From NCBI GenBank assembly GCA_001986395.2, contig MQVO02000002.1, positions 1,364,001 to 1,428,000 on the forward strand: 64,000 nt of DNA, given 5' to 3'. Shown one piece after another: positions 50,885 to 64,000 of this stretch (its first letter is position 1; each line of letters begins with the position of its first letter). The notes under the pieces are model-generated. The model did not search any database, had not been told where the DNA came from, and saw only the letters and a program-made list of their open reading frames with translations. The stretch is from Irpex lacteus (taxonomy: Eukaryota; Basidiomycota; Agaricomycetes; Polyporales; Irpicaceae). The translations under genes and the position numbers were made by a program.

Positions 50885-51405
50885 GATTGAAGATGCTGAA
50901 TCTGTATGCTGTATATGATTTTGAACTTTGAACCTGTCAAGCCCCGTCATATATACACACCCGATACTCCGATCATCTGGAGATTACAAACGTCAATCCC
51001 GCCAGATTCCCAGATCTACGCAGCTTAGTAAACAGATCCTTATTCGACGTTTAGCCGATTCGGTCCATTTTGGGTAGTGAAGTGCTCCAGAGCATCTGTG
51101 CACATTTGATGCGCAATGGCGACAGCAGCCTGAGGGCTCTGTTGACCGGTGTGTAATCAAAGCACGCTTATGTCAGCCTGCACTACGATGGAAAGGCAAA
51201 CGACGGTCAATATTGTTGTTCGGTGAATATTGAACTTCGATAAATAGACTGACCTGCCACTTCCTTTCTACATCCCATACACACAGGGAAGGCTGTTGTT
51301 TCGTTGTGAGTCAACTCCAGGCCGCCCGTACCAAAACAAGCAAAATAAAATATACGCGTTTTCTCTACGTGAATGGCAAATTTATCCCTCTAAAGAGTTT
51401 AAATA
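50885..51405. other. OYE2 promoter and OYE3 3' region
   Basis: About 520 nt between two minus-strand OYE genes. Contains a TATA box at 50949-50956. Nothing else is recognised. Confidence 0.5.
50949..50956 (-). promoter_or_regulatory. TATA box of OYE2
   Basis: GTATATAT on the minus strand, about 65 nt upstream of the OYE2 ATG. Confidence 0.55.
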
Positions 51406-52930
<1,525 letters not shown>

Positions 52931-53794
52931 GACTCTGAGTGAGATGTGTATCCGTGTAAGGGAGGATGTAGGAAGTTTGGCATATTGCATTGACCATATA
53001 TACCTTGGGCATAGGGACGATTGTCATATACCGACCTTTGGTGCTTAAGTGATGACTTACCGGTATCAGCAGCTCTACTGTATTGCACAAGGATTACTAA
53101 GTCTGCCTTCCTGGCACCAACGCCGAATGTCGGTGTATGCGCCGATGTCTCATGAGCGTACAATCCGTTGGTGTCCGACGTTCTCCTTTTATAGTAGAAA
53201 CAGCATTGTCAGTTGTAATCTTACGAGGGTCTTGGATCAGACTTACCAATACTTGGTGTTCAGCGAGGTATGCAGGTATGCATGAGCAGTAACTGGATGC
53301 ACAGTAATCGCATCGAGGATATGTGCGCGAATTACCAAATTTCCGAGTTAGCATTTAAAGCATGTACTTCTGTGTACACGCGTTAAGCCACTTTCATTGG
53401 TCGCAACAGAGCGTCAGAGAATAATCTAGTGTTCCGAGGATTTAGTTGAACGCAAGGTAACGGTAGAGGATGGGCGACTCGGACGTACTTTGCTAAGTCT
53501 GCACACGGATTGTGCGTCTCTCGTCGTCGCTAGCATTCTTTAGTAAATCAGCCGCATACTATAGCATATATAGTGTCACAAGAAAGCGTGTCCATTCAAA
53601 CATATCCGAGTCTGTTCGACTCTGTTCGAGTTTGTAGAGAAGCCGACAGGTGCCGATCCGCGACATACAGGACCGCGGGCGTCTTTAGACGAAACGCGAG
53701 TGTCACAGGGCAACGCGCCTCGTCACAGTCACACCCTATCCATTAACTGCCATTTCGAAGATCTGGATCTGCAGCGAGTTAACTGCCGACGACG
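52931..53794. other. Divergent promoter region of OYE3 and MCM4
   Basis: About 860 nt. The OYE3 end has a TATA box (52995-53002). The MCM4 end shows no TATA box; a repeated CGAGTCTGTTCGACTCTGTT-type word lies at about 53608-53632. No gene is supported. Confidence 0.45.
52995..53002 (-). promoter_or_regulatory. TATA box of OYE3
   Basis: GTATATAT-type sequence on the minus strand, about 65 nt upstream of the OYE3 ATG, at nearly the same position as in OYE2. Confidence 0.55.
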
Positions 53795-56700
53795 ATGTCC
53801 TCACCACTCAAGTTTCCAAGTTCAGACCTACCCGATGAGGAAATGCAAGATGACGAGACGCTTCCCACCGTGCAGAGACAGCAGCAGCAGCCTCTTTTTC
53901 TCGCAGCAACGCCGTCAGCAAAGGGCACCCCATCGCGCAGAGGCGACGACCCAGATTCACCAGGCGACCTGCCAGGGCTCATGGCAAGAAGAGCGGTGGG
54001 GATGAGCACTCCAAGAAGAAAGACACCACTCTTTGCGCGTATGTAGCACGGTTTTGAATGCTTGCCTGAAGTCTGACCATTTGCTTTGAAAGCGGGCAGC
54101 TCGTCGCCGCTGGCCTTTCCCAGCTCATCTCCTGCAAAAGGTGGAGTGCGAAGAAGGGCGGGCGCGCCTGATTCTGACTTGCCAATGTCTGAAGCAGGCT
54201 CAGAGCCATTAGATTTTCCATCGTAAGCACCCGTCATGTTACGTTGGCCTCACATCTCATGCTAGCACCAGGAGCCCCGTCGTGGCAACACCAAGAAACC
54301 GCAGAGGGGACATACACTCCTCCATGAATGCGACTCCCATCCCACGACGTGTCAGACGAACGCCCGACGACAACGACGACCTCAACTCTGATGGCAGCCA
54401 CCTGAACCTCCCGCCCTCCTCTGCCCCTCAGCTCTCCGTCCCCGATGGCCCTTCCGACGAACCAGCAGAAATACGCGCCATCTGGGGTACAACTGTGAAC
54501 CTAGCCGAGACGATGAAATCGTTCCGTGAATTTATGCTCGGTTTCAAGCCCAAATACCGCGTCAGCTACGACCGCGACCGCGGGGTCCGCACACGCGTCA
54601 TGGCGTCGCCCGAAGAAGGCGAAGTCCTGCTGTACGAAACGTATCTCCGGCGTATGCGCCAAACGGGCGAGACGAACCTGAATTTGGACATGCTCAACCT
54701 TGCGGCGTATCCGCCCAGCCGGAAGCTTCACGTCCAGCTCGCCAAGTATCCGCAGGAAGTCATACCGGCGATGGATCAGGTGCTCAAGGACTTGATGCTG
54801 GAGATCGCGGAGCAGGACCAGCAGGCGGGGATGGACGGTATGACGGGGCAGGACGGTGAGGAGGAGATCGCGGAGATTATGAGCAAGGTGTACAAGATTC
54901 GCCCGTTCGGACTGCAGTCCGTCAACATGAGAGAACTCAACCCAACAGGTACCGCCAATTCACCACAACAACGCCAAATTATGTATTGTATTGCTGACAC
55001 CATAGTCTACTAGACACGGACAAGCTCGTATGCATCAAAGGCCTCGTCATCCGCGCAACCCCCGTCATCCCAGACATGAAAGTCGCCTTCTTCCGCTGCC
55101 TCACCTGCTCGCACACCGTCCAAGTCGAGATCGACCGCGGCAAGATCGACGAGCCCGCCCGTTGCCCGCGGGACGTCTGCGCCTCCATCGGGACCATGTC
55201 CCTCGTGCACAATCGCTGCGACTTCGCCGACAGACAGGTCATACGTCTCCAAGAAACCCCCGACGCGGTGCCCGATGGACAGACGCCGCATACGGTGTCG
55301 TTGAGCGTGTATGATGAGCTGGTGGATGTGTCGAAGCCGGGTGATAGGCTAGTCGTAACGGGTATATTCAGGAGCGTGCCGGTGAGGGTGAACCCCCGTC
55401 AGCGGACGATGAAGAGTCTGTTCAAGACGTTCTTGGACGTCGTGCATGTAAGACTTGGGACTGATGACGGACTGGGACTCGACAAGTCTACGCGGTCAGG
55501 TGCGGACCGGATCCCCGGCGTCGGCGGGGTTGGCTCGGACGAAGAAGAGGCAGACGAGAACCCCGTGGATCGCGAGAACAGGATTTCGAGGCGTGCGGAG
55601 ATGGAGAATAAGTTGAAGGCGTTGAGTCAAAGGCCGGATGTGTATGATTTGCTGGCAAGGTCGTTGGCGCCGTCGATATGGGCGATGGAGGACGTGAAGA
55701 AGGGGATACTGTTGCAGTTGTTTGGAGGGACTAATAAGAGCGTTGCGAGAGGTGGGGGAGCGGGGGGCCCGAGGTATAGGGGGGATATTAATGTGCTGCT
55801 TGTGGGCGATCCGGGTGTTAGTAAGTCGCAGATTCTCCAGGTGAGTTCACCTTCTCTCGAGCTTTGGTGTGGTGTGTTGTGTGTCGGGTGGAAGGCTGAC
55901 GGACGATGTGTGTTAGTATGTGCATAAAATCGCCCCGCGTGGAGTGTACACTTCTGGCAAGGGCTCGTCCGCGGTCGGTCTGACGGCGTACGTGACGCGG
56001 GACCCCGATTCGAAGCAACTCGTCTTGGAAAGGTACGTAGCGTATTCTCTCTCTACGAGTTGCTTGCTGAATAACTGGCATTCTATTGTATTTTAGTGGT
56101 GCGCTCGTGTTGAGCGACGGCGGTGTCTGCTGCATAGACGAGTTCGACAAGATGTCGGACGCAACGCGTAGCGTGCTGCACGAAGTTATGGTACGCACCC
56201 CCAGCTTCGTGCCCGTGTATCTAATCACACTCATTTCGTCGATCACGCAGGAACAACAAACCGTCTCCATCGCCAAAGCGGGCATCATCACGACCCTGAA
56301 CGCACGTACCTCCATCCTCGCCGCCGCGAACCCCGTCGGCTCCAAATACAACCGCAGCGACACCATCTCGAAGAACTTGGACCTGCCGCCGACGTTGATC
56401 TCCCGGTTCGACTTGCTCTACCTCATTCTGGATAACGTGGATGAGGCGCTGGATAGGAAGCTTGCGCAGCATCTTGTGGGGTTGTATCTGGAGGATGCGC
56501 CGCAGGCGACTGGGCAGGATATCCTGGTACGCACTCTCATAACCATTCGGGAGATGAATTTAATACTGATGATGCGGCTGGCCTGGTCACAGACATTAGA
56601 AGAACTCTCCGCCTACGTGACATACGCCCGCTCCCGCATAAACCCCACCATCACCGAAGACGCAGGCACCGAACTCGTCCGTTCCTACGTCACCCTCCGC

Positions 56701-56961
56701 AAAGCCGGCGAAGACCCTCGCTCCTCAGAAAAGCGCATCACCGCGACAACACGGCAGCTCGAGAGCATGATCCGGCTGTCTGAGGCGCACGCGCGCATGC
56801 GGTTCTCTGGGTATGTGGAGGTGGAGGATGTGAGGGAGGCGTTTAGGTTGATGAGGGAGGCGATTAATACTAGTGCGCGGGATCCGACGACGGGGGAGAT
56901 TGATATGGGGTTGTTGGATACGGGGATTGGGAGGGCGCAGAGGAGGGCGAGGGGGATATGA
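53795..56961 (+). CDS. MCM4: DNA replication licensing factor Mcm4
   Basis: Eight exons: 53795..54038, 54093..54222, 54266..54948, 55014..55840, 55917..56032, 56097..56190, 56251..56526, 56593..56961 (912 aa as read). Mcm4 is a subunit of the MCM2-7 replicative helicase in the nucleus. The N-terminus is a Ser/Pro/Thr-rich tail with several SP/TP sites, the kind phosphorylated by DDK and CDK. The N-terminal MCM domain holds a zinc motif ([10 protein letters not shown]... CPRDVC). The AAA+ core has Walker [10 protein letters not shown], Walker [10 protein letters not shown], and the arginine finger SRFDLLYL. The lid region is [13 protein letters not shown] to [14 protein letters not shown]. As sequenced, the frame ends at RRARGI, but the conserved C-terminal winged-helix domain follows directly in the next frame (see the separate entry), so one G seems to be missing from the G5 run at 56951-56955. 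Confidence 0.93.
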
Positions 56962-57176
56962 GGAAGGCTGTGCTTGCGCTTTTGGATGGGAAGGGAGGGG
57001 CGGGCGCGAGGGGGGTTAGGTGGGTCGATGCGTATAAGAGTTTGGAGAGTCAGAGTAGTATACGTGTCTCTGCTGGGGAGTTCCAGGAGGTTGTCAGGGA
57101 GCTGGAGCAGGAGGGGTTAGTCAAGGTTGTCGGGGAGAGAGAGAGGAGGGTCATCAGGAGGGCTGATGGGGCGTAG
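56952..57176 (+). other. MCM4: Displaced MCM4 C-terminal winged-helix domain (frame +1)
   Basis: Directly after the MCM4 stop, a different frame reads [20 protein letters not shown] and VRWVDAYKSLESQSSIRV through to VKVVGERERRVIRRADGA and a stop at 57174-57176. This is the usual Mcm4 winged-helix tail. No GT-AG intron links the frames. A single missing base in GGGGG (56951-56955) explains the shift, either a sequencing error or a true truncating mutation. If real, the protein loses about 73 residues. Confidence 0.75.
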
Positions 57177-57306
57177 TAGTAGGAAAGTTGTTTGTGTTGT
57201 TTTCATCGTGCTGTCGGTTGTGCTGTTAAATTGTATTTTATACGCATCTTGAATTCAATCATCGCATGTATCGCTCGTATACGATCCCCTAATCTCGGTC
57301 ACGAGT

Positions 57307-59363
57307 TTAATTCTGCTGTGCCCTAGCCTTGCTCGCGACAAACGCACACCGACTCTTCTCCTTATTCGGGATACTCTCCACCGTGCTCCCCGAAACCTCC
57401 TCCGTACCTTCCGTCAGCACTATACGCTGCGCTGTAGAAGGGGAATACGTCGGCCAGGTCGGTGCGCGGACGAGTTTGAACTTGTTGGGGTCCCCGGACC
57501 GGACGAAAGACAACCAGTAGGCTATCAGCTCTGAGGCGAACGCGTCTTCTGAGGGTGTCATGGGAGAGAACGTCGTCGAGCCATTGAATCTGGGAAGGTG
57601 TATCTGAGTACCGGCGGATTTTACATAGGACACTGAAGGTTCGCTCTCTCACCCTGTATTGGTGCCCAGGAACATCATCCAGTTCTCCGAGGCATGTTCA
57701 ACAACGGTGTTGCCACCAGTAGGGTTCGCGGTGTTGTATCTGTAGACGTAGCTCTTGGCCTGCTGTGCGAACGAGCCCCCTAGGATCTCCGTCTATAGCC
57801 AGATATGAGAAATTATGTGGCATCATTCTAGGTGAATCATTTGTACGTACCGCACATCGAAGCTGTGACTCGCCAGCGCCGACCCGCACTTGCTGTTCGA
57901 CGGAGTCAAAGTCCGAGAGTGGATAGTGCTGAGCGAACTGTGTTAAGTCGGTTGTCGTGAGTCCTGGAAATGTCGCTTTCAGTGCCGCCGTTAGATTTGT
58001 GCCCCCGGACAATGTTTCGTTTGATGTGGCGCTGTCATCACAAGTAATGTGAGCTCACTGGCTAACTGCGGCAGAGAACGCTGGGACGTACCCGACTATC
58101 AGAGGAACACGGTGCATGTTACCGGACAATACGGAAATCGTGGGTCGAACTGGAATAGTCTTCAAGTCGAAGGCTGGATGATATCCGTTAAACGGACCAG
58201 AGCTGTGTACTTGATATCAGCATGCTTGTTTACTCGTGACCGAGAAAATCTTACAAAGGAGCGTCTTGAGCAGGTGCCAAGGCAGTCAGGCTTGCTTTAC
58301 GCAAACAAGCCATCTGAGCTGATATGGGTCCGGATCCGCATCCCGCTTTCTGAGCGTAAAAGTTAAACAGCGGCTGTTCGAACTAGGTAAGCTTCTGCTG
58401 GCGTTACTTAGGGATGATGGCAGACCTCCTGCTGTTCTGGAGTAGGCAAGGGTGCACGGTACACACTCTGAGCGATAGCCCTCGCGAACAGACCCTCACT
58501 CCTGGGTGAGACGAGATGAAGCTCCACTGAAGACCCTCCGGCGCTCTGTCCATTGATTGTAATTTGCGAGGGATCTCCTCCGAAGGCGCTGATGTGCTTT
58601 TGTACCCATTTCAGTGCTTCTACCTGATCCAAGAAGCCGACGTTCAGGTCCCCCAGCTCGGGGTTAGTGACGAAAGCTGGGTGCGCCAGGAATCCTAAAG
58701 AGTCTAAGCGGTAGTAGATCGACACCACAATCACGTCTGGAACTTGGTTAATCCAATGGTAGAATGGCCAGTTGGCAGGGTTGCCGTAGACATATCCTAT
58801 ATGGCTGAGTTTAAGTCAAAGTACGAGTAAGTCTTATGTGACACCAAAGAATTCCTCACCACCGCCATGGATGTAGAATAGCACAGGCACTGCGGACGTA
58901 TTAGAAAAGAACTCAGTTCAGTCTCGGAATATACGGACATTTGTCACCGCGTTTGGCAGTGAGTGGTGCATATATATTAAGCTTGAGGCAATCCTCGCTG
59001 CCAGCCCCTCCAGCGTCGCCACCTAAAGCATGAGGTGAGCAAACTGACATTCATCTGCGTGCTAAGGGACTTACTGCCAGTGGTGCCTTGAACACAAAAG
59101 TCCGGGTATGATGTAGCATCTACAACAGCCCCTCGCGACTGCCGGGCGATACGGCCAGTGTCAAGGGGAAGAGGAGCGCGCCATCGACGCTCACCGACAG
59201 GAGGCTCAGCGAAGGGAAGACCGAGGAATGCCACAGCATAGGGCAAGGAAACGTTTCCCCGGTACTTGGCATAGCCCAAGTCCACTACATTCCCGGCGAT
59301 GGTCTCAGAGGAAAGAGACAGGATACCGGTAAGCAGGAGGAGACGTGCGAGGGTTTGATACAT
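57307..59363 (-). CDS. Secreted type-B carboxylesterase
   Basis: Nine exons: 59363..59075, 59022..58939, 58889..58860, 58796..58426, 58373..58255, 58202..58092, 58031..57851, 57792..57653, 57589..57307 (535 aa), all phases closing. Signal peptide MYQTLARLLLLTGILSLSS at the N-terminus. The alpha/beta-hydrolase follows: FLGLPFAEPPVGERRWRAP, SEDCLKLNIYAP, VLFYIHGGGYVYGN (oxyanion hole), then the nucleophile elbow GQSAGGSS. The Glu of the triad should lie in the 58202-57851 exons (GATSNETL region) and the His in VVEHASENWMMFLG. The C-terminal part is AFASELIAYWLSFVRSGDPN. Such enzymes hydrolyse carboxylic esters such as lipids, plant esters or xenobiotics; the exact substrate is unknown. The secretory signal implies action outside the cell or in the secretory path. 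It is placed convergently with MCM4 and divergently from ORC3. Confidence 0.92.
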
Positions 59364-60304
59364 GGTATCAAACCAGTCTGATAAAGCTTTAGAGTGCCGG
59401 GGTGAGAACGATCAACGTGTTCGAGTATTTATACTTGAATTCCAAGACTTGAGAGAATGGATTGCTGGCTGACCTTCGGCAGTTGAGTAGTAGGACATCA
59501 TGTTTCCAGATCTTTGCAGGGTTAGGTTGGATGGAAGTTCCTGGCCGTACAATATTTCGTCTTCTGACTGGCAGAAAGATCAGCGTTCAATACCGAAGAA
59601 TAGCCAGATGATGTACACACCAATGCAGGATATTCTATCTCACACCGCTGCAATAGACGGAAATGTGGTGGTAGTAACGGCGAAACTGCTGACTCGTAGC
59701 CATGAGTTTGCTAGTACCATTTCTCCGCGCGGCGGGCCTTATCCCCGTATCGTGTTGGCCACGAGATCCCGGCAATGCTGGCATAGATCTCGCTCCTTCC
59801 TAGAGCGTACAGACAAACAAGCCAGTGCCGCATCTTACTGTCCTGCATGCCATTGATACCTGAGCCAAAGTGTCAGCAGATCAATACCTGTGAACCTGAA
59901 GATACTTAAACTGACCTGTGCCTGGTCACTTCGCCTTCTTACGAAGCAACGTCTGCATATGTGATGGTGATTGTGAAATTTTATGAGACAAGTGGCTTGA
60001 TTATGGCCTATGCAGTTTCTTGTACTTTGGGACATGAGAGCGGTCCAGGTTTCATTATTGTGTACGTACTACTCGGGCAGCTAGTGCCATTGCCATTGTT
60101 AGTTTCTTCTTGCTGAATGACATACTTCGGACTGTCCTCCGTCTTCTCAAATACCGTCTTCTCAAATATTCAAAGAGCACAACCACGTCTACGAAGCGCG
60201 TTCTTGCAAGCAACGCAATACTTCCTGCTTTATCGGGGGTAATTACTCATCAGGTTCAGGAGCAAGAAGTGGGCGGCTCGAAAGAGCGCGCAGTGCAGGC
60301 CAAG
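59364..60304. other. Divergent promoter region of carboxylesterase and ORC3
   Basis: About 940 nt. The esterase end contains a TATTTATACTTG TATA-like element near 59425-59436. An open stretch leading into ORC3 from 60110 lacks an in-frame ATG before 60305. No other gene is seen. Confidence 0.45.
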
Positions 60305-63292
60305 ATGTCTTCAGCTTCCGACCTCGATGACCCGACAAAGGTATGCACCCAAGATTCATGGAAGACTAACCACATCTAAATTTAACAATACAGAAATGCA
60401 TTCTTCTTACGAAATCTTCGTCTTCGCCAGGTAAGATGCTTTGAGCTTGACGAGATACCGTGTATCGACTTGGTCTCGCAGGTAATTCACGGCCTAAGAA
60501 AATCAAGGAGCGGACATCAACAGGAAGAAGGCTAGAGCATGCATATAGTATTCAACTAGAGGCATATGAGATAGCGTGGGGAAGGTGCTTGGAACGCGTG
60601 CGGGTACGTCGTGCGACATAGTAGAATCGGGAGTAGGTGACACTGACATGGAATACCGCCTTTGTCGCGTCGTCCTAGGCTATCATACGCGACTTGCAGA
60701 CTCCAATTGTCTCTGCTGTGAAGAAGAGTATATATGACGCGTATTCAAAGGATATTCTACCCGGCCTCCCTTCTACTGAGCTGCCCGTGGTCGCTGTCTC
60801 TGGTGAGAAGTCGTAAGCGTGGTAGCGAAGAGATCCGCTGATACAAACCCCCTAAAGCATCTGCTGGCGGTCTATCAGTGATAACAGACGTAGTAACCAC
60901 ATTGGGATCTAGAAGGAAGGGTGAAGATCCCGCGAGAAGTCGCCAGTTAACGAAGGGTAAAGGTCGCATGGCTAAAGAAGATGGCGATGAACTAGAGGAA
61001 GGTCAATGCCTTGTGACTCACTTCCATCCAGCCGACTGTGTCAACCTGGCGAGTGCAATGAGGGCCATCATCACAGGATTCATAGAACGGCAAGAGGAGG
61101 GGGATGAGGACGAACTTGTTATACAGTGTGAGTTATCGTGCTATCTATCTGAACAAAATCTTAGTTTTACACGGCAGTACCGAGTGGCGCAAGACAAAGA
61201 TCTGCAACCTCTCTTGCCCCTTACGATATAAATTCGCTCAAAGCTTGGTATAATGCGTTGTCCCGGTTGAATGGTACGTTGATCCCCCTGAGCAATATTG
61301 GATTCTCATAACATATGCGTGGTCAGGCTGGCGTCCCCAACTAGTAATCGTTCTGCATGACTTCAAACAGCTTGACCCCAACGTGATGCAAGACGTCTTT
61401 TATATCTGCAGGTATGAAAGACGACCTTGCACATAATGTGTACCTGACTTGTCCGCCTTTCGATCGGTAGCAAGCACATCCCTCAGCTTCCTCTAGTGTT
61501 CTTACTCGACTCATCCGCACCATCGACCATGTCTCCTCTGCATGCCGCATATTCACGTTCCACCGTGGCACTCCTACGTGTTTGTGTTCATGCCGCGCCG
61601 TCAGGGTTAGATCTCGTTAACACTATAATTGAGAAGGTACGTTAGCTTTCTACGGCCTTGGGATTGAATTTACATAACTTTGCCTAGACGTTCTTTGATC
61701 CAGACTTTGAACCGGATATCTCACTAGGCCCTGCTGCTCTTGAGTTCCTGGCCGAATTTGCCTCACGCCATACATCTTCTCTTGACGCAACCCTTACCAT
61801 CCTACAAGTGAATTACAGTCATTTTGATGTTATATGTCATACTGATGCACAATCTTCGCAGATAATTTATATCAGACACTTCGAAGCACCGTTGACCAGT
61901 TTTGTTCATGGATTCGGCTCTGATGCCGCGCTACGAGAGGCGGCTACACGCATACGCCAGACATCCTCATTCCCTCTCGTTGATAAGCTTCTTGTCAGAT
62001 TGTGGAGTGAAAAGGCTCCTAGAGAGCCTCCCAAGGATATTCCTGGATATCTCAATGATGTCGATTGGGATGATTTACCGCTTGAGGGATTGCTGTCCTT
62101 ACTCAACAGCGCCCGTGACGACTTCCGTAAACGGGCGGCTCATATGCGGCTCGGGTACCAAGTTATCAGAATCGTGAAGAGGTTCATGCGGTCCCATGGG
62201 TACAAGTCATCTGCCTCTACTACAGGGCAAGAGGACTCAGAGCTTACATTCATGGGTCGGATGGTCCGTGGGCGAGTGGGCAGAGACGTAAAACACCTGG
62301 CGTTGATGGTCAGGTTAGTCAGCTGCACTGCTATATGTTTGATTGGGTACTCATGACGCAAACCTGACACGATTCAACTGTTCAGAAAATTGCATGACAA
62401 TCAACTGGACGCCCTGGTTGGCGAGATATACGGACTCTTCTACCGCCTTCAATCCGCCGAACTTCGGCAGAGCGAGACAGAGACACGCGAGTTTTTGGTA
62501 CAAGCAAGGGGAAGCATCGCAGCTCAAAACACAAGTACGGCCGAAGAGCCTACCGTCGTCAAGAAGGCTTCTACTGTGGCATCAAATGTGTCAGAGTGGT
62601 TTTCGTCCTACGTAGAGTAAGTCTGGTTCAATACCGCCTAACGCTTAATCTGACCAGCTTCACATTACACAGATATCGTCTCGCACCATTAGACCAACAA
62701 CCTCTCTGGGAGCTCTGGAGTACGGGCATCGGGCTCTTTCCCTCCGAGGTGACGTGCTCCTATTCAACTGCCGATTGCTGACTAACACTCTTCCTGGACT
62801 TAGCTTATTAATCCTGCTCCTCGAGCAACTATCGTCAATGCACTACTTTGTCCTTCCGATGTTGTACAAGCGCATCGGACCTTGTACCTGTTTAGTGACG
62901 CCGATACAGAACAAACGACAGATGCCGAACCGACAAACGAAACTCTGGAACTCTGGGAACTTTCTGACACAAGTATCTTGTTTAGGCGGTACATGGAAGC
63001 AGGGAGACTGATCAATATCTATGATCTCTACGAGTCATTCGCGGTGGTCCTTGATACCCAGAGGGAGAAGCACGTTAGTGCCGTAAAACCGAAACAACGG
63101 GGCAAGGGGAAGAAGAAAGCAGCCGAAGCGGACAACGAGCCAGACGATGAGGATGAGGAAGAGAATTGGGCAAGAGAGGTGCATGCACGGTTTATGAGGA
63201 CTCTTCATGAACTCGATTATATGGGCTTCATCAAGCACACGGGGAGAAAGGCTGATCATGTGTTCAAAACGGTTTACGATGTGCCAGACTAG
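60305..63292 (+). CDS. ORC3: Origin recognition complex subunit 3
   Basis: Thirteen exons: 60305..60340, 60394..60430, 60482..60603, 60679..60802, 60858..61127, 61178..61273, 61327..61411, 61471..61636, 61688..61807, 61862..62313, 62386..62616, 62673..62748, 62804..63292 (767 aa), all phases closing. ORC marks replication origins and loads MCM2-7 together with Cdc6 and Cdt1. Orc3 is an AAA+-like subunit with a degenerate nucleotide site. Recognisable parts: YEIAWGRCLERV and LPVVAVSASAGGL in the N-terminal half; LVIVLHDFKQLDPNVMQDVF, QLPLVFLLDSSAP and the long insert-rich helical region IRHFEAPLTSFV; and the conserved C-terminal winged helix, ILFRRYMEAGRLINIYDLYE, an acidic linker, then MRTLHELDYMGFIKHTGRKA and DHVFKTVYDVPD. 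The exon at 61178 uses the CGGCAG acceptor because an upstream acceptor breaks frame. It functions in the nucleus with the nearby MCM4. Confidence 0.92.
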
Positions 63293-63819
63293 CCGTAATG
63301 CTTGCCGGTAGGAAGCCCCAGCATTGATCGTATTGTTCTTCATCTGACATTGTCTGGCTTAGGTTCTTAGATGGGATCGTGGCTGGTTATCTAAATTACA
63401 TTTCATATAATGCCATTTTACGACTCCTGCGCAGTGCCATCGTATGAGATCAGCCAATAACGAACTACTAGCGGTCTCACCACGGATGAAACAGCCCTGG
63501 AAAAAAATCAGAAGCAAGACTAGACCACTGCTGACAAACCCGTGGATGCCTACATGATTTGATATACTGATGTTCTTTGTAGGACCGACCGTTATGCATA
63601 AACTCACACAAATCGAAACGTCTGAGAACGGTAACGCGCCCAATGGCCGCCCTTTGCTCGACCAGGGACTTTATAATATAATTAATCTTATGCAATTATT
63701 TTGCACTTTTTACAGCGCATAAATACCCAGCAAGGATTGGCCCACTCTCACCAGACCTCCCAAGCTTGCACTCCCTTCCTGCAACGATCTTTACCCCACT
63801 ACTTACTATCTTAACGCTA
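63293..63819. other. Intergenic region and promoter of OYE4
   Basis: About 530 nt between ORC3 and OYE4. A CATAAATAC TATA-like element lies at 63719-63727, about 95 nt before the OYE4 ATG. Nothing else is supported. Confidence 0.45.
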
Positions 63820-64000
63820 TGGCCACTCCCAAGCTGTTCACTCCCGCCCAGGTCGGCAACCTTACTCTTCAGCATCGTATCGTCCTCGCTCCTCTCACCC
63901 GCATCCGCGCCAAGAAGAATCACGTTCACAACAAGATTGCTGTGGAGTACTACTCACAGAGAGCGAGTACTCCCGGGACGTTGCTTATAACCGAAGATAC
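63820..64000 (+). CDS. Old yellow enzyme family protein, copy 4, 5' part (cut by window end)
   Basis: The first 60 codons of an OYE run into the window edge: [40 protein letters not shown] and [20 protein letters not shown]. These match exon 1 of the other three copies, including the FMN-contacting LAPLTR segment. The acidic Asp/Asn loop (DDNHVP in copy 2) is replaced by basic KKNHVH, which may alter cofactor or substrate selection. The active-site loop lies beyond the window. About 11 kb separates it from OYE3, with MCM4, an esterase and ORC3 between. Confidence 0.88.

Overview
The window is nuclear DNA of a filamentous basidiomycete, most likely a mushroom-forming Agaricomycete. Genes lie close together on both strands, almost all are cut by many short GT-AG introns (mostly 48-70 nt), and the gene set is fungal: a Clp1 (clampless)-like protein, a large divergent G-protein alpha subunit, a Zn2Cys6 regulator, a Kre9/Knh1-like wall protein, F-box proteins and old yellow enzymes (OYEs). 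Species cannot be fixed from the sequence alone. Exon coordinates were worked out by reading splice sites and checking that the phase closes.

Layout. 0-9.8 kb: 3' part of a repeat-bearing, Ki-67-like nuclear protein (+), Clp1-like gene (-), a putative mitochondrial RnpA-like protein (-), a universal stress protein (-) and a WW-domain protein (+). 11-21.3 kb: a GPI-anchored alginate-lyase-like protein (+), a noncanonical G-alpha (-), signal peptidase SEC11 (+) and NCS1 permease A (+). 22-32.3 kb: a small orphan membrane protein (+) followed by tandem repeats, the mitochondrial Obg GTPase MTG2 (+), an ORF-poor 2.2-kb stretch, and a large Zn2Cys6 regulator (+). 32.8-46.9 kb: NCS1 permease B (-), F-box gene A (-), Kre9-like wall protein (+), a bHLH regulator (+), F-box gene C (-) and F-box gene B (+), which has an in-frame stop. 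47.7-52.9 kb: three OYE paralogues (+,-,-). 53.8-63.3 kb: MCM4 (+), a type-B carboxylesterase (-) and ORC3 (+). 63.8 kb to the end: the start of a fourth OYE (+).

Two gene families shape the region: an inverted pair of NCS1 purine/cytosine-permease paralogues with almost the same 11-exon structure, and four OYE genes whose internal exon lengths are identical in the three complete copies. Housekeeping genes (SEC11, MTG2, MCM4, ORC3) are scattered among these duplicated or accessory genes. I found no tRNA, rRNA, CRISPR array or clear transposable element.

Most worth checking: OYE copy 3 has Phe where OYE1 has its proton-donor Tyr; the G-alpha has Ser in place of the switch II catalytic Gln; a nuclear gene has a C-terminal region resembling bacterial RNase P protein; permease A has a 1-nt deletion that seems compensated by a moved splice donor; F-box B has an in-frame stop; and the MCM4 winged-helix domain is out of frame by one base.
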